From Heterocephalus glaber (lineage: Eukaryota; Chordata; Mammalia; Rodentia; Bathyergidae), in NCBI RefSeq assembly GCF_000247695.1, contig NW_004624866.1, positions 4,630,452 through 4,694,451 of the forward strand: DNA of 64,000 nt. Direction: 5' to 3'. How positions within the stretch are numbered: the first letter of the stretch is position 1; each line of letters opens with the position of its first letter. Positions 45,723 to 56,412 of the stretch are shown here, one piece after another. The position numbers and the translations under genes were made by a program. Under the pieces are notes generated by a model. The model worked only from the letters and a program-made list of their open reading frames with translations. It had not been told where the DNA came from and did not search any database.

Positions 45723-45738
45723 GGGGGGGGGGGGGGGG
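45723..45738 (+). repeat. G16 homopolymer
   Basis: Sixteen consecutive G directly after the ID body. Runs of G this long are rare in mammals and error-prone in sequencing. Confidence 0.8.
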
Positions 45739-46087
45739 TGTTAGACCACCAACTACGTATGCCACTTCTCCCTCTAAAAGAGTACTGTGAAAATATGTGG
45801 ATAACTCAGTAAAGGGCAGATTCCTCAGGGAAGTGATGTGCCTGTCCTAGGTGAACTTCTCTTTCAAAAGCATTCCTTTCCCTATTAGTGGTACGTAGAA
45901 TACTCACCACTTCACAAACACAATCAATCATGTCCACCATGTTTTTTAGATTTTTTTTATTAGGAGTTTAATTTTAACCTTTTCAGAATTTCTCTTTTCT
46001 CAACTCATAAAAAAAATCTCACCTGCTTCTACTGAATTCCCCCAGAGCAGCATATTTGGCTGACTAACCCTTAGGGAAGGAACTTAA

Positions 46088-46172
46088 GGGCCGGGGATTC
46101 AGCTCAGTGGCACCGAACCTGCCTCGCAAGCACAATGTCCTGAGTTCAATCCCTGGTACAAAAAAAAAAACA
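46088..46172 (+). mobile_element. ID SINE (subfamily A)
   Basis: GGATTCAGCTCAGTGGCACC, GCCTCGCAAGCACAATGTCC, GAGTTCAATCCCTGGTAC. Target duplication AAGGAACTTAA (46077-46087) and AAGGAATTTAA (46173-46183). Confidence 0.95.
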
Positions 46173-46183
46173 AAGGAATTTAA

Positions 46184-46585
46184 AATTAACCAATGGTCTC
46201 ATGTGTTTCTCCTAAATAAAAACTATTTGTAAGGGACAAGGAGAAAGGAAAGAGGGTGTTTGTTTTAAAAAGTATTGCTCCAAGTAATTAAGGGACCATG
46301 AGACTCTGCTCTTCTTTAACTACAGGTAATTAACTAAAATCACATTTAGTGGCTCTGTAGCAAGCAGGTGGGGAAAATAATTTTAAGCAATAGCCCTAGC
46401 AGGGCTTCCACAACTAACCACTAGGCAGTCAGCAAGCTGTCAAGGCCACAACGTTGCTCACAACATTAACATAAGCTTCCCCTTAGGAGAGCGTATTAAT
46501 CAAGTAAATCCTTCATGGGAGAAGGATACATTTTTTGCTCAGAAAAATAGGAAGTTTACACAAAGAGAATAAAACCATTTAAATA
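46184..46585. other. Unassigned sequence
   Basis: Nothing recognised. Confidence 0.5.
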
Positions 46586-47170
46586 CCATGAATCTGTTAG
46601 GGACCAAAAACAATATGCCAAAGTGAAGGCCTCAGAAGCAAAGTTTATCCCTAACCTTTTCCTGTCCTGTCTCTTACTCCTAATGCTCTCTGGATGCAAG
46701 TCATAGAAACCAGAATTCTTTTTCTCCAAGACAGATCATAGAAACCAGAACCCCTTTTCCCACCAAAGCCTATCACAGTACCTAAAAAATTACCTTAATG
46801 TTCCCCCACCTTTCTGGATAAGAACTGGTCATAAAGAAATTCAGACAATCCAGAGAGGTCTTGGTCCACACCTGAGAAGAAGAAATACCACCACTGAGAG
46901 GCCAAGAGAAATCCGGATAGATCTTGCTGGGTTTTCCCACTTGCTCCACTTTATCTGATCATATCCTTTTGGTCTGATCTTATCTCTACACAGCTGTCTA
47001 AACTTCATCAATCATAAGCACAAAAATGTATATTCACCCTGAGTTTTGAGGTCCTCATCCTGAAGGCTTCTCTATCACACAAAATTATGACAAATGAACT
47101 TGTTATGCTTTTCTCTTTTTAACTTACCTTTTGTTCTGGGATGTCAGCTAGTAAGTACCCTTTATGATGG
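46586..47170 (+). mobile_element. Candidate retroviral solo LTR, gammaretrovirus-like
   Basis: Starts near TCTGTTAGGGACCAAAAACA. A 15-bp word TCATAGAAACCAGAA occurs twice 35 bp apart (46701 and 46736), as in U3 enhancer repeats. The right part (TATTCACCCTGAGTTTTGAG, AACTTACCTTTTGTTCTGGG) resembles R-U5 of ERV1 LTRs. No coding retroviral sequence adjoins. Borders and family are uncertain. Confidence 0.45.
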
Positions 47171-47580
47171 GCAGGAAAGGGATTAAGGCAGACAATCAGG
47201 GTGTAGCAAACTGGCTGAGCAGGTGGGTATGACCTATCAATAAGGGAGATCTAGGAAATGTGCAGAAAAACAGATCCCAAAGCCCTGCATCTGAGACCAT
47301 TCAGAAAAGGCTGTCTTAATTCTCCAGAGAACTCAAGGAGGCTTTTGATAGGACAGCCCACAGAGTGGGAGATACAAAAGACGGCCACCACTGAACTCCT
47401 GGCCATCACGCCCTCTCTTTCCCAGTGGGCTGCTCTCACCCTGTACACCGTTTTTTCCCAACTTTTAATTGTCCCACACTGGCTGTGCAGAACATGTTTC
47501 TTTTCCTACCTTTAATAAATGTAAAACTTGGTTACCTTTTTTGCTTGTCAAATCTTTGTTAGGCTCTCAAACCATAGTTA
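47171..47580 (+). mobile_element. Possible LTR-derived segment with polyadenylation signal
   Basis: CTCCTGGCCATCACGCCCTC, then CCTTTAATAAATGTAAAACT and TGTTAGGCTCTCAAACCA look like an LTR 3' half with an AATAAA signal at about 47513. It may belong to the neighbouring LTR or be a second copy. Confidence 0.35.
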
Positions 47581-47880
47581 GCTAGGGACAGGGACCATAA
47601 TTTTACTGCATTTCTCTATGTCCTAAAAAAAAACCCACTGCTATAACAATTAATAAGTGATCACTTTATTACTTTTATACTAAAAGCAGTTTTGCTGGTT
47701 GCCATGTTCCCAATCCAGAATTCCTTCACACCTTGCACATGGTGGTAAGACCTGAGCAGAGTCCAGCTAATCATGTGAAATTATAATACCTGATTTTCTT
47801 GAAGCACCTCAGTATACATAGATGAGGTAAACAGTTGAGAAGCAAAAGATGCACCTACTAGCATGTCATGAAAGATTTTG

Positions 47881-47966
47881 TTTTTATTTTTGGCACTGGA
47901 GATCAAACTCGGGACCTTGTGCCTGCGAGGCAGGCATGGCACCACCAACCTAAATCCCTGGCCCTT
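47881..47966 (-). mobile_element. ID SINE (subfamily A)
   Basis: GGCACTGGAGATCAAACTCG, CTTGTGCCTGCGAGGCAGGC, ACCAACCTAAATCCCTGGCC. The repeats CATGAAAGATTTT (from 47868) and CATTAAAGATTTT (from 47967) form a target duplication. Confidence 0.95.
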
Positions 47967-48278
47967 CATTAAAGATTTTTAACACGTGATTTTAAAGCCT
48001 GTGAAGCAATTTATGGAGCCAACTCCAACCCCTTCTTCCCTCTTAACCAGTCTGCTGTTGTTTTTAAGCATTTCCTCAGGGCTAACTAGAAATCAATGCA
48101 TAAAGACCATTTCACCTAGATCTGTGAGAATCATTTCAAGGAAGAAAACACGCGCGTACACATGTACACACATACTCTCTCTCTTTCTGAATTTCATTTA
48201 ATCTGATTGTTAGAGCCTACACCTTAAAATAGGGGGGAAATGCTAAGCCAGCAGTTTGCCAACAAATATGAAGTCAGT

Positions 48279-48347
48279 GGGCTGGGGATATGGCTCAGGG
48301 GTAGAGGACTTGCTTAGCAGACACAAGGCCCTGTTTTCAATCCCCAG
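48279..48347 (+). mobile_element. ID SINE (subfamily B)
   Basis: GGGCTGGGGATATGGCTCAG, GTAGAGGACTTGCTTAGCAG, CAATCCCCAGTA. Imperfect flanks AAATATGAAGTCAGTG and AAATATAAATCAATGT. Confidence 0.9.
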
Positions 48348-48607
48348 TAAATATAAATCAATGTGTAAGGGAGGGGACAAACCTCTTGTTAAGCAATTTT
48401 AACAGGTGGATTATTCTGAGCGGAGAGATACACTACCCCACCTATCCAGAGAAACTCACTAAGCCCCATTTTTTCTACCCTGCAGTCCCCTATGCTCATG
48501 GCAGAGTGATATGCCAACCCAGCACTTAAGCTAGTTCTCTGTACAGACAGTTCCCACAGTTCCCCCAAATGCCTAACACATGGGTGAGGTACAGGGAGCG
48601 AAGCTAT

Positions 48608-48716
48608 CTCTAGTTCTATACAGTGCCTGTTGTGTGCCAGGTACTACACTGATGGACTGTGTTATTAGTCACCCCTGTGATTTAGGTGTTCTGCTAGAAA
48701 ACCCATCTCTCCCAGG
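48608..48716 (-). mobile_element. MIR SINE fragment
   Basis: CAGTGCCTGTTGTGTGCCAG, GTACTACACTGATGGACTGT then GTCACCCCTGTGATTTAGGT follow the inverted MIR 3' half. Confidence 0.65.
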
Positions 48717-49419
48717 AAGTTGAAGCAAAAAAAAAAAGATGAACAGGACTTATACAGCCTATGGAAACTGTACTCTATTTGCTTACAGACATGGATAAGA
48801 GATGTGTGGTACACCTGCAGCAAGAGCCAACAGGCTCAGTCCAACAGATAACACTTCAAATGCCAAAGTGCTGAAAACTGAGGGAAAAAACACAGGTTCC
48901 CCTTTTTTTAATGCACCACCCACTTTCTGGTTACTGGGTCACAATTTTGCAGGAAAAAAAGATCTAGGGACTTTTCCGGTGAGCGGAGAAATATGAGCGG
49001 GTGAAAGACAAAAAGACTGTCAGGCATGCTCATCCGGGCTCGAAGGCAGACACTGCCAACAGGTAGGCAGGAACTGATGCTGAGGCTGGGGGAATTCCTC
49101 CTTGTGACAACAAGAAGGAAAAGACAAACTAAAAAATACAGTATCTGATAGCAATGAAGCTCCTACTCCATGATATTAAATGGTCACTCTATTATTGAGA
49201 CCTCCCTGAGGGTAGCAGGCATTTCAGGGGAAATGGCCTACTCTGGGGGAGAAAGAAAGTGAAACATTTTTTATTTCTCTTTGATACTAATTTAGCATCA
49301 AGAGAAATATAAAGGTGACCACCCATTAATTCCTTTTCATGTGTTAAGAAGCACTACCAGAAAAGTTTTAATGAACTATTTCTAATTGTCTTAATAACTC
49401 AGTGTACAAAATAATATTT
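48717..49419. other. Unassigned sequence
   Basis: Nothing recognised. Confidence 0.5.
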
Positions 49420-49530
49420 TCATGGCTTTTTCAGTTGAGGAAACATACTCAGAGAAGTTAATGTTCTTCTCCCTCTCCCCCAAACCCCAAGATTACAAAG
49501 AGACACAGCCAGTCTGAGTGACTCAGAAGT
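49420..49530 (-). mobile_element. MIR SINE fragment
   Basis: TTTTTCAGTTGAGGAAACAT, ACTCAGAGAAGTTAATGTTC and GAGACACAGCCAGTCTGAGT follow the inverted MIR centre. Confidence 0.65.
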
Positions 49531-49704
49531 TTTTTTTTTCCTCACCCAATTCATCATACTCACTGCCTTTAACTCATGAATAAAAATGTTTCAATTATGG
49601 TCCGATGCCAGGAATCAACGAGCAATGTGAGGAGAAAAAAAGGAAAACAATGAACTTTCACATCAGTAAGAAAGCAACGTAAATGAAACACACTTAAATT
49701 GGGG

Positions 49705-49962
49705 GTACGGTGTGGTGCACGTTAAGAATATAAACTCTGGAGCTATGGGGACAACTCAGGCGTAGAGCACAGGCTTAGCATGCACAAGGTCCTGGGTCCT
49801 ACCTCCAGCCCCAAGAAAGAAAAAAGAGACATCTAAAGTCAAAAGACTTGGATTTGAAATCCCTATGTAAGCTACAAGATTTCAGGCAAGTAACCTACCT
49901 TCTCTAAGACTTAACTTTCTCATCGTAAAATGACGGTGATAATGGAAAAACCAATGGCTCCA
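49705..49962 (+). mobile_element. MIR SINE split by an ID
   Basis: The head AAGAATATAAACTCTGG is separated from the body (CAAAAGACTTGGATTTGAAA, TTCAGGCAAGTAACCTACCT, ACTTTCTCATCGTAAAATGA) by an ID element. Together they make a nearly full MIR. Confidence 0.75.
49741..49826 (+). mobile_element. ID SINE (subfamily B) nested in MIR
   Basis: AGCTATGGGGACAACTCAGG, GTAGAGCACAGGCTTAGCAT, GCACAAGGTCCTGGGTCCTA and an A-rich tail. Confidence 0.8.
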
Positions 49963-50065
49963 TTTATATAAAAATTATACTACCCATTCAGACAAACATT
50001 TGTCAAAAATTATACTGCCATTGTGGAAATCAGAACCTAAGTGGCAAAAGTGAACGAACAGTGGA

Positions 50066-50158
50066 GGGCTGGGGATTTAGCTCCGTGGTTTCACCGCTTG
50101 CTTTGAAAGTGCAAGGACCCGAGTTCAATCCCCAGTACCAAAAAAAACAAGAAAACAA
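50066..50158 (+). mobile_element. ID SINE (subfamily A)
   Basis: GGGCTGGGGATTTAGCTCCG, TTGCTTTGAAAGTGCAAGGA, GAGTTCAATCCCCAGTACC. Flanks AAAAGTGAACGAACAGTGGA (50046 on) and AAAAGTGAACAGTGGA (50160 on) are a target duplication with a small deletion. Confidence 0.95.
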
Positions 50159-50587
50159 AAAAAGTGAACAGTGGAAGGAATTGAGACTACTTTCTTTCTA
50201 ACGCCTGTCAAATGTCTTCAGTTACAGTACAGAAGACACCTAAAAGGAGAAACATACACTAGTCACTTTTCTCATCTTCCCATGGTTCTTCTCCCTGCTC
50301 TTTACATTAATTCTAACCTCATGGGCACTAATGATTGCCAAAAACAACTTGCTCTGCCTCTCCTCATAAACACAGTGGTTTAACTTTGAGAACTGAAACT
50401 GCTCTTCTTTGACAAAACAAAGATTTATATACATTGCTGGCATTCAATATCACTGTGCAGAAAACTCGTAATGTACATTCATTCATAGAAATAAGAAATC
50501 ATAAGATTTTAGAGCATACTCCCCAAAAAAGTCTAACCTAGCCCCCTTTCTGGGTAAATTCCTAAAGGATACAAATTACCCAAAATC

Positions 50588-50712
50588 TAAACTAGGCATG
50601 GTGGTGCAAGCCTATAATTCTAGTACTTGCCTGTAATTCCAACACTCAGGGGCTGCAGCAGGAGCATCACTGAACTACGTGAGACCCCGTCTCAAAAAAA
50701 GCAAACAAAAAA
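50588..50712 (+). mobile_element. B1 SINE
   Basis: CTAGGCATGGTGGTGCAAGC, CTGTAATTCCAACACTCAGG, GTGAGACCCCGTCTCAAAAA. It contains a local repeat of the TATAATTCTAG/TGTAATTCCAA word. Confidence 0.9.
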
Positions 50713-50777
50713 ACATTCCCCCAAATCTGTCTTAATGCTCAATTGTGACAGGACGTCTTAAGCATTGGAAGCATTGT

Positions 50778-50902
50778 TTTTCTTCGTTTGTTTCTGAGAC
50801 AGGGTCTTACCGCGTAGACCAGACTAGCATTACACTTGTGATCCTCTCGCCTCAACCTTCCAAGTGCTGGGATCACAGGTGTATGCTACTACTTTCAGCT
50901 CA
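50778..50902 (-). mobile_element. B1 SINE, inverted to the copy at 50588
   Basis: TTCTGAGACAGGGTCTTACC, GATCCTCTCGCCTCAACCTT, AAGTGCTGGGATCACAGGTG on the plus strand. Confidence 0.9.
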
Positions 50903-51074
50903 GGACAAGGCTTACTCTTCTATAGGCCCACATGGTGTATTTTTTTTCTTGAAGATTTTACTATGGTATATGTAGTTTTAAACATCCACCACTATCAAGA
51001 TCACTCTACACTGAACATCTAATTAGCCAAATAAAATGTTCTAAATCCTGCTATAAACCCTAAAGCCAAAGACA

Positions 51075-51247
51075 CAGAACTCAAAATCAGTTGACCCAGG
51101 TATGAATTCATCCTGATTATCAAAGACCAGTTTCCAGACCTTCAGTCACTTTACTTTGCTTCTAGAACCAAAAAAAAAGAGTTGGACCAGCTGGTCTCCA
51201 AGCACCTTTTCGTTCATAAGCAGCTCTAATTCCCAACACTGGCGCAC
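51075..51247 (+). mobile_element. MIR3-like SINE
   Basis: A MIR-type left part (CAAAATCAGTTGACCCAGGT, TTCAGTCACTTTACTTTGCT) followed by GAGTTGGACCAGCTGGTCTC and CAAGCACCTTTTCGTTC, the end typical of MIR3. Confidence 0.6.
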
Positions 51248-53189
51248 ACACACAATAGACAAAGGAAAATCAACACTCACTGTGAAAGTCACAAGATGTC
51301 AATTAAGGAAAATTGTGTATTGAAGCAATGCTTGCTGTGGGTTTCTTCCACAGGGGTAAAAGTTCTGTGTTTTCCAAAGGTAAACAGTTCTCTTTCTCCA
51401 GAACAAGGACAGGATGTTGGGGACATGAGTCATTCTGTTGACATCCTAGGTACTGGTCAGCTGGAGGACAGGAACCACACCAGCTTCCTAGAGAGGTGAA
51501 AAATTTACTTGGGAAAAGACCAGGAGGGAAGATGCACTCAATGACAGAAGGATCTTTGCCTCCCAACATCAGTCATAATCTACCTTCTCGTTTAATGGCA
51601 ATGCCCAACCTCACCTTGGCAAAAGGAGTTAAAGAACTTACTTGTAGAACTCCACAGTCCACGCGAGCAGCTAGATGCTGTCAACAAGACAGCTTCCCAA
51701 TACTAACGAGATGAGATCACCAATGACTTACAGGCTCAAGCTTTGCTCCCATGCACATACCCTTTCCCCCACAACGTGGCAGAATATAAATGTGCCTTTG
51801 TCATTTTTTTTTTCAGGTGCAGGAATTAACAAACACCAGTAAGGCCCCAACATTTTTTTAAATTAGAAGAGAAAGATAAGCAGCCTGCGGTAATCAGCAC
51901 TCTGGGCCTGTCACAGAGATGACCCTGTTTATCTTGTCATTTCAAAATTCATCTTGGCAAAACATCCACGTGCCATGTTCCAAAATTTCACTTATGACCA
52001 TCTCATCCTCCTCAAAACAAAAAAAATACACATAAAATATATTATAAATCATTATATAATACGTTTTTACATATAATGATACATATATTTCTGCAGCTGC
52101 TATAGGACAGTGGCTAACAACTTCCTAGGCTTTGTCCATTGATATAAGGCTCCATTCTGCCCGTGTTGTTTAATGCCTCATCCCACTGTCAGGCAGAAAC
52201 TCTACTAGAGAATGCTGCAGAGTATCTGAAAGGTAATTCTTCTAAATTCTTCCCCTAAATCAGAATCCCATATAGTTCCAAACATGTATTCACTCATCAG
52301 TGAATTCACCTATCATTGGCAATCTAATGACACAAAAATTCTATTACAAGTAATGGGGATCAGGTTAAGGGTTTAGGCAGTACAAAGAAAGAAAGAACAT
52401 TAACTGTAAAGCTTGTTTATAGTCCCTTGTTGCTTTTTCTATTTACATTCAGTTTGCTGTCCTCTTTTTCCATTGCTTCTCAACAGATATAAGTACCTAC
52501 AAGCCACTGCTATGCTATGAGGTACAAGAGCATACCTCCTATGCTAAGGAGGTACAAGATAACCAAAAAACAATTTATAGAAAAGGAAAAACTTATCCAA
52601 TGGCATACATTAAATTGAGCAAACAACTGATAAAAGCGCAACTAGGGAAATTATCCATTTCAAAAGACCGTTATATTACAGCAGTCCTTATGCAGTTCTT
52701 AGGGCTTTTAGAAGAAGCCATTCATTTAAATGTGTCATGTCAAAGAAAACAGATGCATCCCTTGAAGTTCACATTAGTCATCTCACTTATCCAAATGTAT
52801 TTGCTGAATAAGCACTGGTTTATTTGATAAACATGTACCAGGGCCATGGGAAGACTTAGAAACAGAAGACAAAGATGTGCTTCCATGACCAGTAAAGTCC
52901 TTTTACATTTATTTAATTTTTATAACTGTTAGCTAAATACTTGAAGAATATTCATTTTAGAAAAACAGTCATCAAGGTAAGGTGAACTGGCCGACTCAAA
53001 TATGTGATCTGTCACTCCTAAGAGAAACAGTCACAGAAGCTATAAAAAGTCAGATTTTTTTTAGCTTTAGAAAGAAAGGAAGTACTTTTGAAAACAAAAA
53101 ACACTGATGAAAATGTGCCAATAACTGCCTGGAAGCCAACTGAACAGTTCCCAATAGCCAGAGCTGGGGCAATTAGAACAAAATAGTCC
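51248..53189. other. Unassigned sequence, partly very AT-rich
   Basis: An AT-rich block lies at 52010-52100. A local imperfect duplication lies at 52510-52562. No gene recognised. An exon-like minus island is at 51642-51702. Confidence 0.4.
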
Positions 53190-53945
53190 AATATAACCAA
53201 AGTATAAAATAAGCACCTATGAGGTCCATGTTGATATAAATTATTGAATAAATATAAGTATGGAGAGAAGAAACAAATCTATGCAGAAGAATTCCAAATA
53301 ATTCGTGTAGATGCTGTCAAAGAAGTGGAGCACAACTTCCCACTGCATAAGAGGGCTGTAGATAGTGACTTTTTTTCCCAAAGGGTACAGCATAAGAAGG
53401 AGGGTTGAGATTTTTACAGATTTTTACCATTATGTAGAGAAATCTGGCAAACACCACCTCAGCCAGGTTGGTCATGGTCGAAAATAACAGTGATACATGT
53501 TAACAGCATGTATTCTTGATAGTATGGATTAAAAACAGCACTCTACCTCTGTGGTCTTCCTCCTCCAAACTTCATTCTAATCATCAGAAAAAAGACATCA
53601 GACAAATCTCAACTGAGAGCCATGCTACAAAATACCTGCCTCAAACTGCCAAGGTCATCGAAAACAAGGAAAGTCTGAGAAAGTATGATCACCACAAATA
53701 GCCTAAGGATACACGACAAGTGAATATAATGCAGCATCCTAGTAAAAACAAGGAAATGTGAATAAACTATGGATGGTCCTTAATAACCATGTACTACTGC
53801 TGACTGGCTAAGTCTGACAAATTCACCATGCTACCAAAAGATAAGAGGAACTGGGTGCAGGGTATATGAGAATTCAGTACTATCTTCTTAGCTTTTCTAT
53901 GAATCTAAAACTGTTCTACAATGAAAAGTTTTCTTTGTAAAGAGT
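53190..53945 (+). mobile_element. L1M 3' end, long copy
   Basis: Landmarks in order: GCAGAAGAATTCCAAATAAT, GTGTAGATGCTGTCAAAGAA, CTCTACCTCTGTGGTCTTCC, ACTGCCAAGGTCATCGAAAA, CAAGGAAAGTCTGAGAAAGT, AACTGGGTGCAGGGTATATG and CTAAAACTGTTCTACAATGA. This is the 3' UTR of an old mammalian L1 subfamily and contains no coding sequence. Confidence 0.9.
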
Positions 53946-55415
53946 CTACCAGGAAGGAATGAGAGAGCTGCTTACAAGAAAGAGCAGATACATGAACTCG
54001 GCCAAACTGACCATGGCAGCAACTGCCCTGGCTCCCTTCTACCCCCTCACTACCCTACCCTCTCTTTGTGCACCAGTAAACTCACCAAGATCTTGAAGGC
54101 AAAACTCGGTTAGGGTCCTGTTTTTTTGTTCTGACTAAAAACTGAGCCATTATCAGAAGATAGTCTAGATCTTACTCAGTGGCCAGAGATCCAACTTAGG
54201 AGATCTCTTTACCAAAAGCGAGATCGACAGCCAGCTAGTGAAAAACTCCACTCAGAATTAATGGAATCTGTCTGACCAGACAGAGGAGGTGGGCTCACCT
54301 CCACCCACCTGCCCTTGGACTTGGAGTCCACCTCTTCACAGATCTTTGTTTTTGTTTCACCACTGTTTATAAATAGAACAACTCTCACCATTTATGGTGT
54401 TAAAGGATTAAACACAACAGTCTGAAACCACTTAGAAACAGTACTCTTTTCCTTTGCATCTTTTTGGTCAATTTCTTAAGCCATATGAATAGTGCATTAA
54501 GCCAAACTGACTACAATAACCATTTCTTCATGAAGCAGAAATCAATCGGAAACTTAAAGACACAGAGGAGTCCTTGTAAAATTCTAAGGAGGGAAAGAAA
54601 ACCCTCAACCTGCATCCATGTTTTCCTCTCTGGTGACCTAACAAGCACCTCAAATCCACGGTCAATCTCAAAATAGAGATCTCAAATGGAAATGGAAATG
54701 TAGCTGACAGTCATGACTTTGTTCTTTGGTATCTTGCAGATTTAAGCTAATACTTTTGTCTTCAAGCACTTCTCCTTTTTCCCCTTTTAATATCAAAAAA
54801 GAAAAATTCCTTAAGCATAACTGACATCCAGGATTTTAATTCAACTCAAATAACTCAAGAGAATCTATCAAGTGAAAAGGTAGTGTGCTAGGTACACAGA
54901 AACCCCAAGAACTGTGACGGCCTCCAATGTCAACTCACTTGAAGGACCAAGGTGTGCAACGTGAACTTTTAGGGAACTTTAGAACATGAATCTATTTTCT
55001 TTTATGGGAAAAATATAAATTAATGGCTCCTCTTACAACTTCTGAAGAACTGTATAGACACTCTTTTTGAAACTGATAAATTTTCCCAAACTTCCAGAGC
55101 TTAAATTCCCTCAGCTCCACCCTCAGCCCAACACGGTAAATGCAGTTACATCACAGGCCCAGGCCTGTTGCAAAGTGAAATGATACAGTCTTGCAAGTCC
55201 AAGTTTCCCCTCCTACAGAAAACAGTTTCATAGTATAGTTTCCAACATCCTGTTACCCATAACTTTATTGATAACTGAGTCAAAAAACATATGCAGCCAA
55301 ATTAAGGTTTAACCCTTTTGTGGCTCTGTCTGCACCTCCTCATCCCTTGGTGGTTATAGTATGGGCAACAAATTCATGAGAAAGAAATGAAAACTATAAA
55401 ATCACAGTCTGTAAG
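53946..55415. other. Unassigned sequence
   Basis: No repeat recognised. A short minus-strand island near 54285-54352 has a GTGAGC donor-like site but a poor acceptor. Confidence 0.4.
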
Positions 55416-55634
55416 CAGTGGTTCTCAACAATGGGAATTTTTGCTCCCACTGGACATTCAGCAATGTTTACAGACATTATTGTTGTTAAAACTGGGAGGA
55501 AGGAGGGTTACCCAGTGCCAGCCACTAGCATCCAATGGATGGAGCCCAAGGATGCTGGTGAGACATACTACAGTGGACAGGGGGTGTTATGTGGCCCTGA
55601 ATGCCAAAATAGTGTTCAGATTGAAGAACCTTAT
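55416..55634. mobile_element. MER20 hAT fossil
   Basis: CAGTGGTTCTCAACAATGGG, AATGTTTACAGACATTATTG, CACTAGCATCCAATGGATGG and AATGCCAAAATAGTGTTCAG in order over about 219 bp, the full MER20 length. Two overlapping open frames here are shadows. Confidence 0.9.
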
Positions 55635-55974
55635 TCTAAAGCCATAAAGGAAAATTGAAATGTCTTTTTTTAAAAAACAGAGGTAGAAAAATATACTGAC
55701 TCCTCTTCAATCCTGTTTGCACTATCTTCCTTCTCTGCACCCTAAAATTTAAGCTTCACTCACAAAACTGGCTCCTCTGCCTTTTTCCCTTGAATCTCTA
55801 CAACACATTTCTTTGTTTTCTGATCCTTTTTCAAATGCTACTTATCATTCCAGTTTTATGTACCTTAGAATTTAGAGAAGTCCTACACACCAACTGCTCC
55901 AAAAATACCGTCAAATGTTAATTTCACCATCCAAAATTATAATTGTTAGAAGCCTAACAGGAAAGACACCAATA
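55635..55974. other. Unassigned sequence
   Basis: Nothing recognised. Confidence 0.5.
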
Positions 55975-56280
55975 TTTCTTGAGGATTTACCAAGTGTAAA
56001 ACAATGTAGAAAAGTACATTATATAGAAGAATTTGTAATTCTTGCATCACTTTGAACCAGGTATTATTCCTATTTTACAGATAAGGATGAGAGAGGGCCG
56101 GGGATTTAGCTCAGTGGTTCCGGCACCTGCCTCACAAGCGCAAGGTCCCGAGTTCAATCCCCGGTACCAAAAAAAAAAAACCAACAAGGATGAAAGAAAT
56201 TAAGTATTTTATCTCAAATCATATAACCAGTGTGGCAAGTCTCATGTTCTTTCCACACAGCCCTCTGCCCCTATAATACA
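55975..56280 (-). mobile_element. MIR SINE split by an ID
   Basis: Inverted MIR: AACCAGGTATTATTCCTATT, TTACAGATAAGGATGAGAGA, then after the ID AAGGATGAAAGAAATTAAGT, AAATCATATAACCAGTGTGG and ATGTTCTTTCCACACAGCCC. Confidence 0.85.
56095..56185 (+). mobile_element. ID SINE (subfamily A) nested in MIR
   Basis: GGGGATTTAGCTCAGTGGTT, CCGGCACCTGCCTCACAAGC, GAGTTCAATCCCCGGTACC and an A13 tail. Target duplication AAGGATGAGAGA (56083-56094) and AAGGATGAAAGA (56186-56197). One of the best preserved ID copies. Confidence 0.97.
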
Positions 56281-56291
56281 GTTTTCCTTAT

Positions 56292-56412
56292 ACACAGGCC
56301 AGGCATTAAGGTTATCTGGAGGATACACCAGTATCTTGATAAATACCAGCCCCCTCTCAGCAAATTCATAGGCCAGGGAATGTTAAGACCTTCAGGCTTT
56401 TTTTTTAAAAAA
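56292..56412. mobile_element. MER5A-like hAT fragment
   Basis: GCATTAAGGTTATCTGGAGG, ATAAATACCAGCCCCCTCTC and AAATTCATAGGCCAGGGAAT resemble the left two thirds of MER5A. An A/T run follows. Confidence 0.5.

Noticed and set aside
45901..45960. Minus-strand ATG segment (MVDMIDCVCEV) followed by GTGAGT
   Set aside because: Very short, preceded by an A-rich run, no acceptor and no promoter signal.
54285..54352. Minus-strand segment reading ETKTKICEEVDSKSKGRW before GTGAGC
   Set aside because: The upstream acceptor lacks a pyrimidine tract, so support is one-sided.
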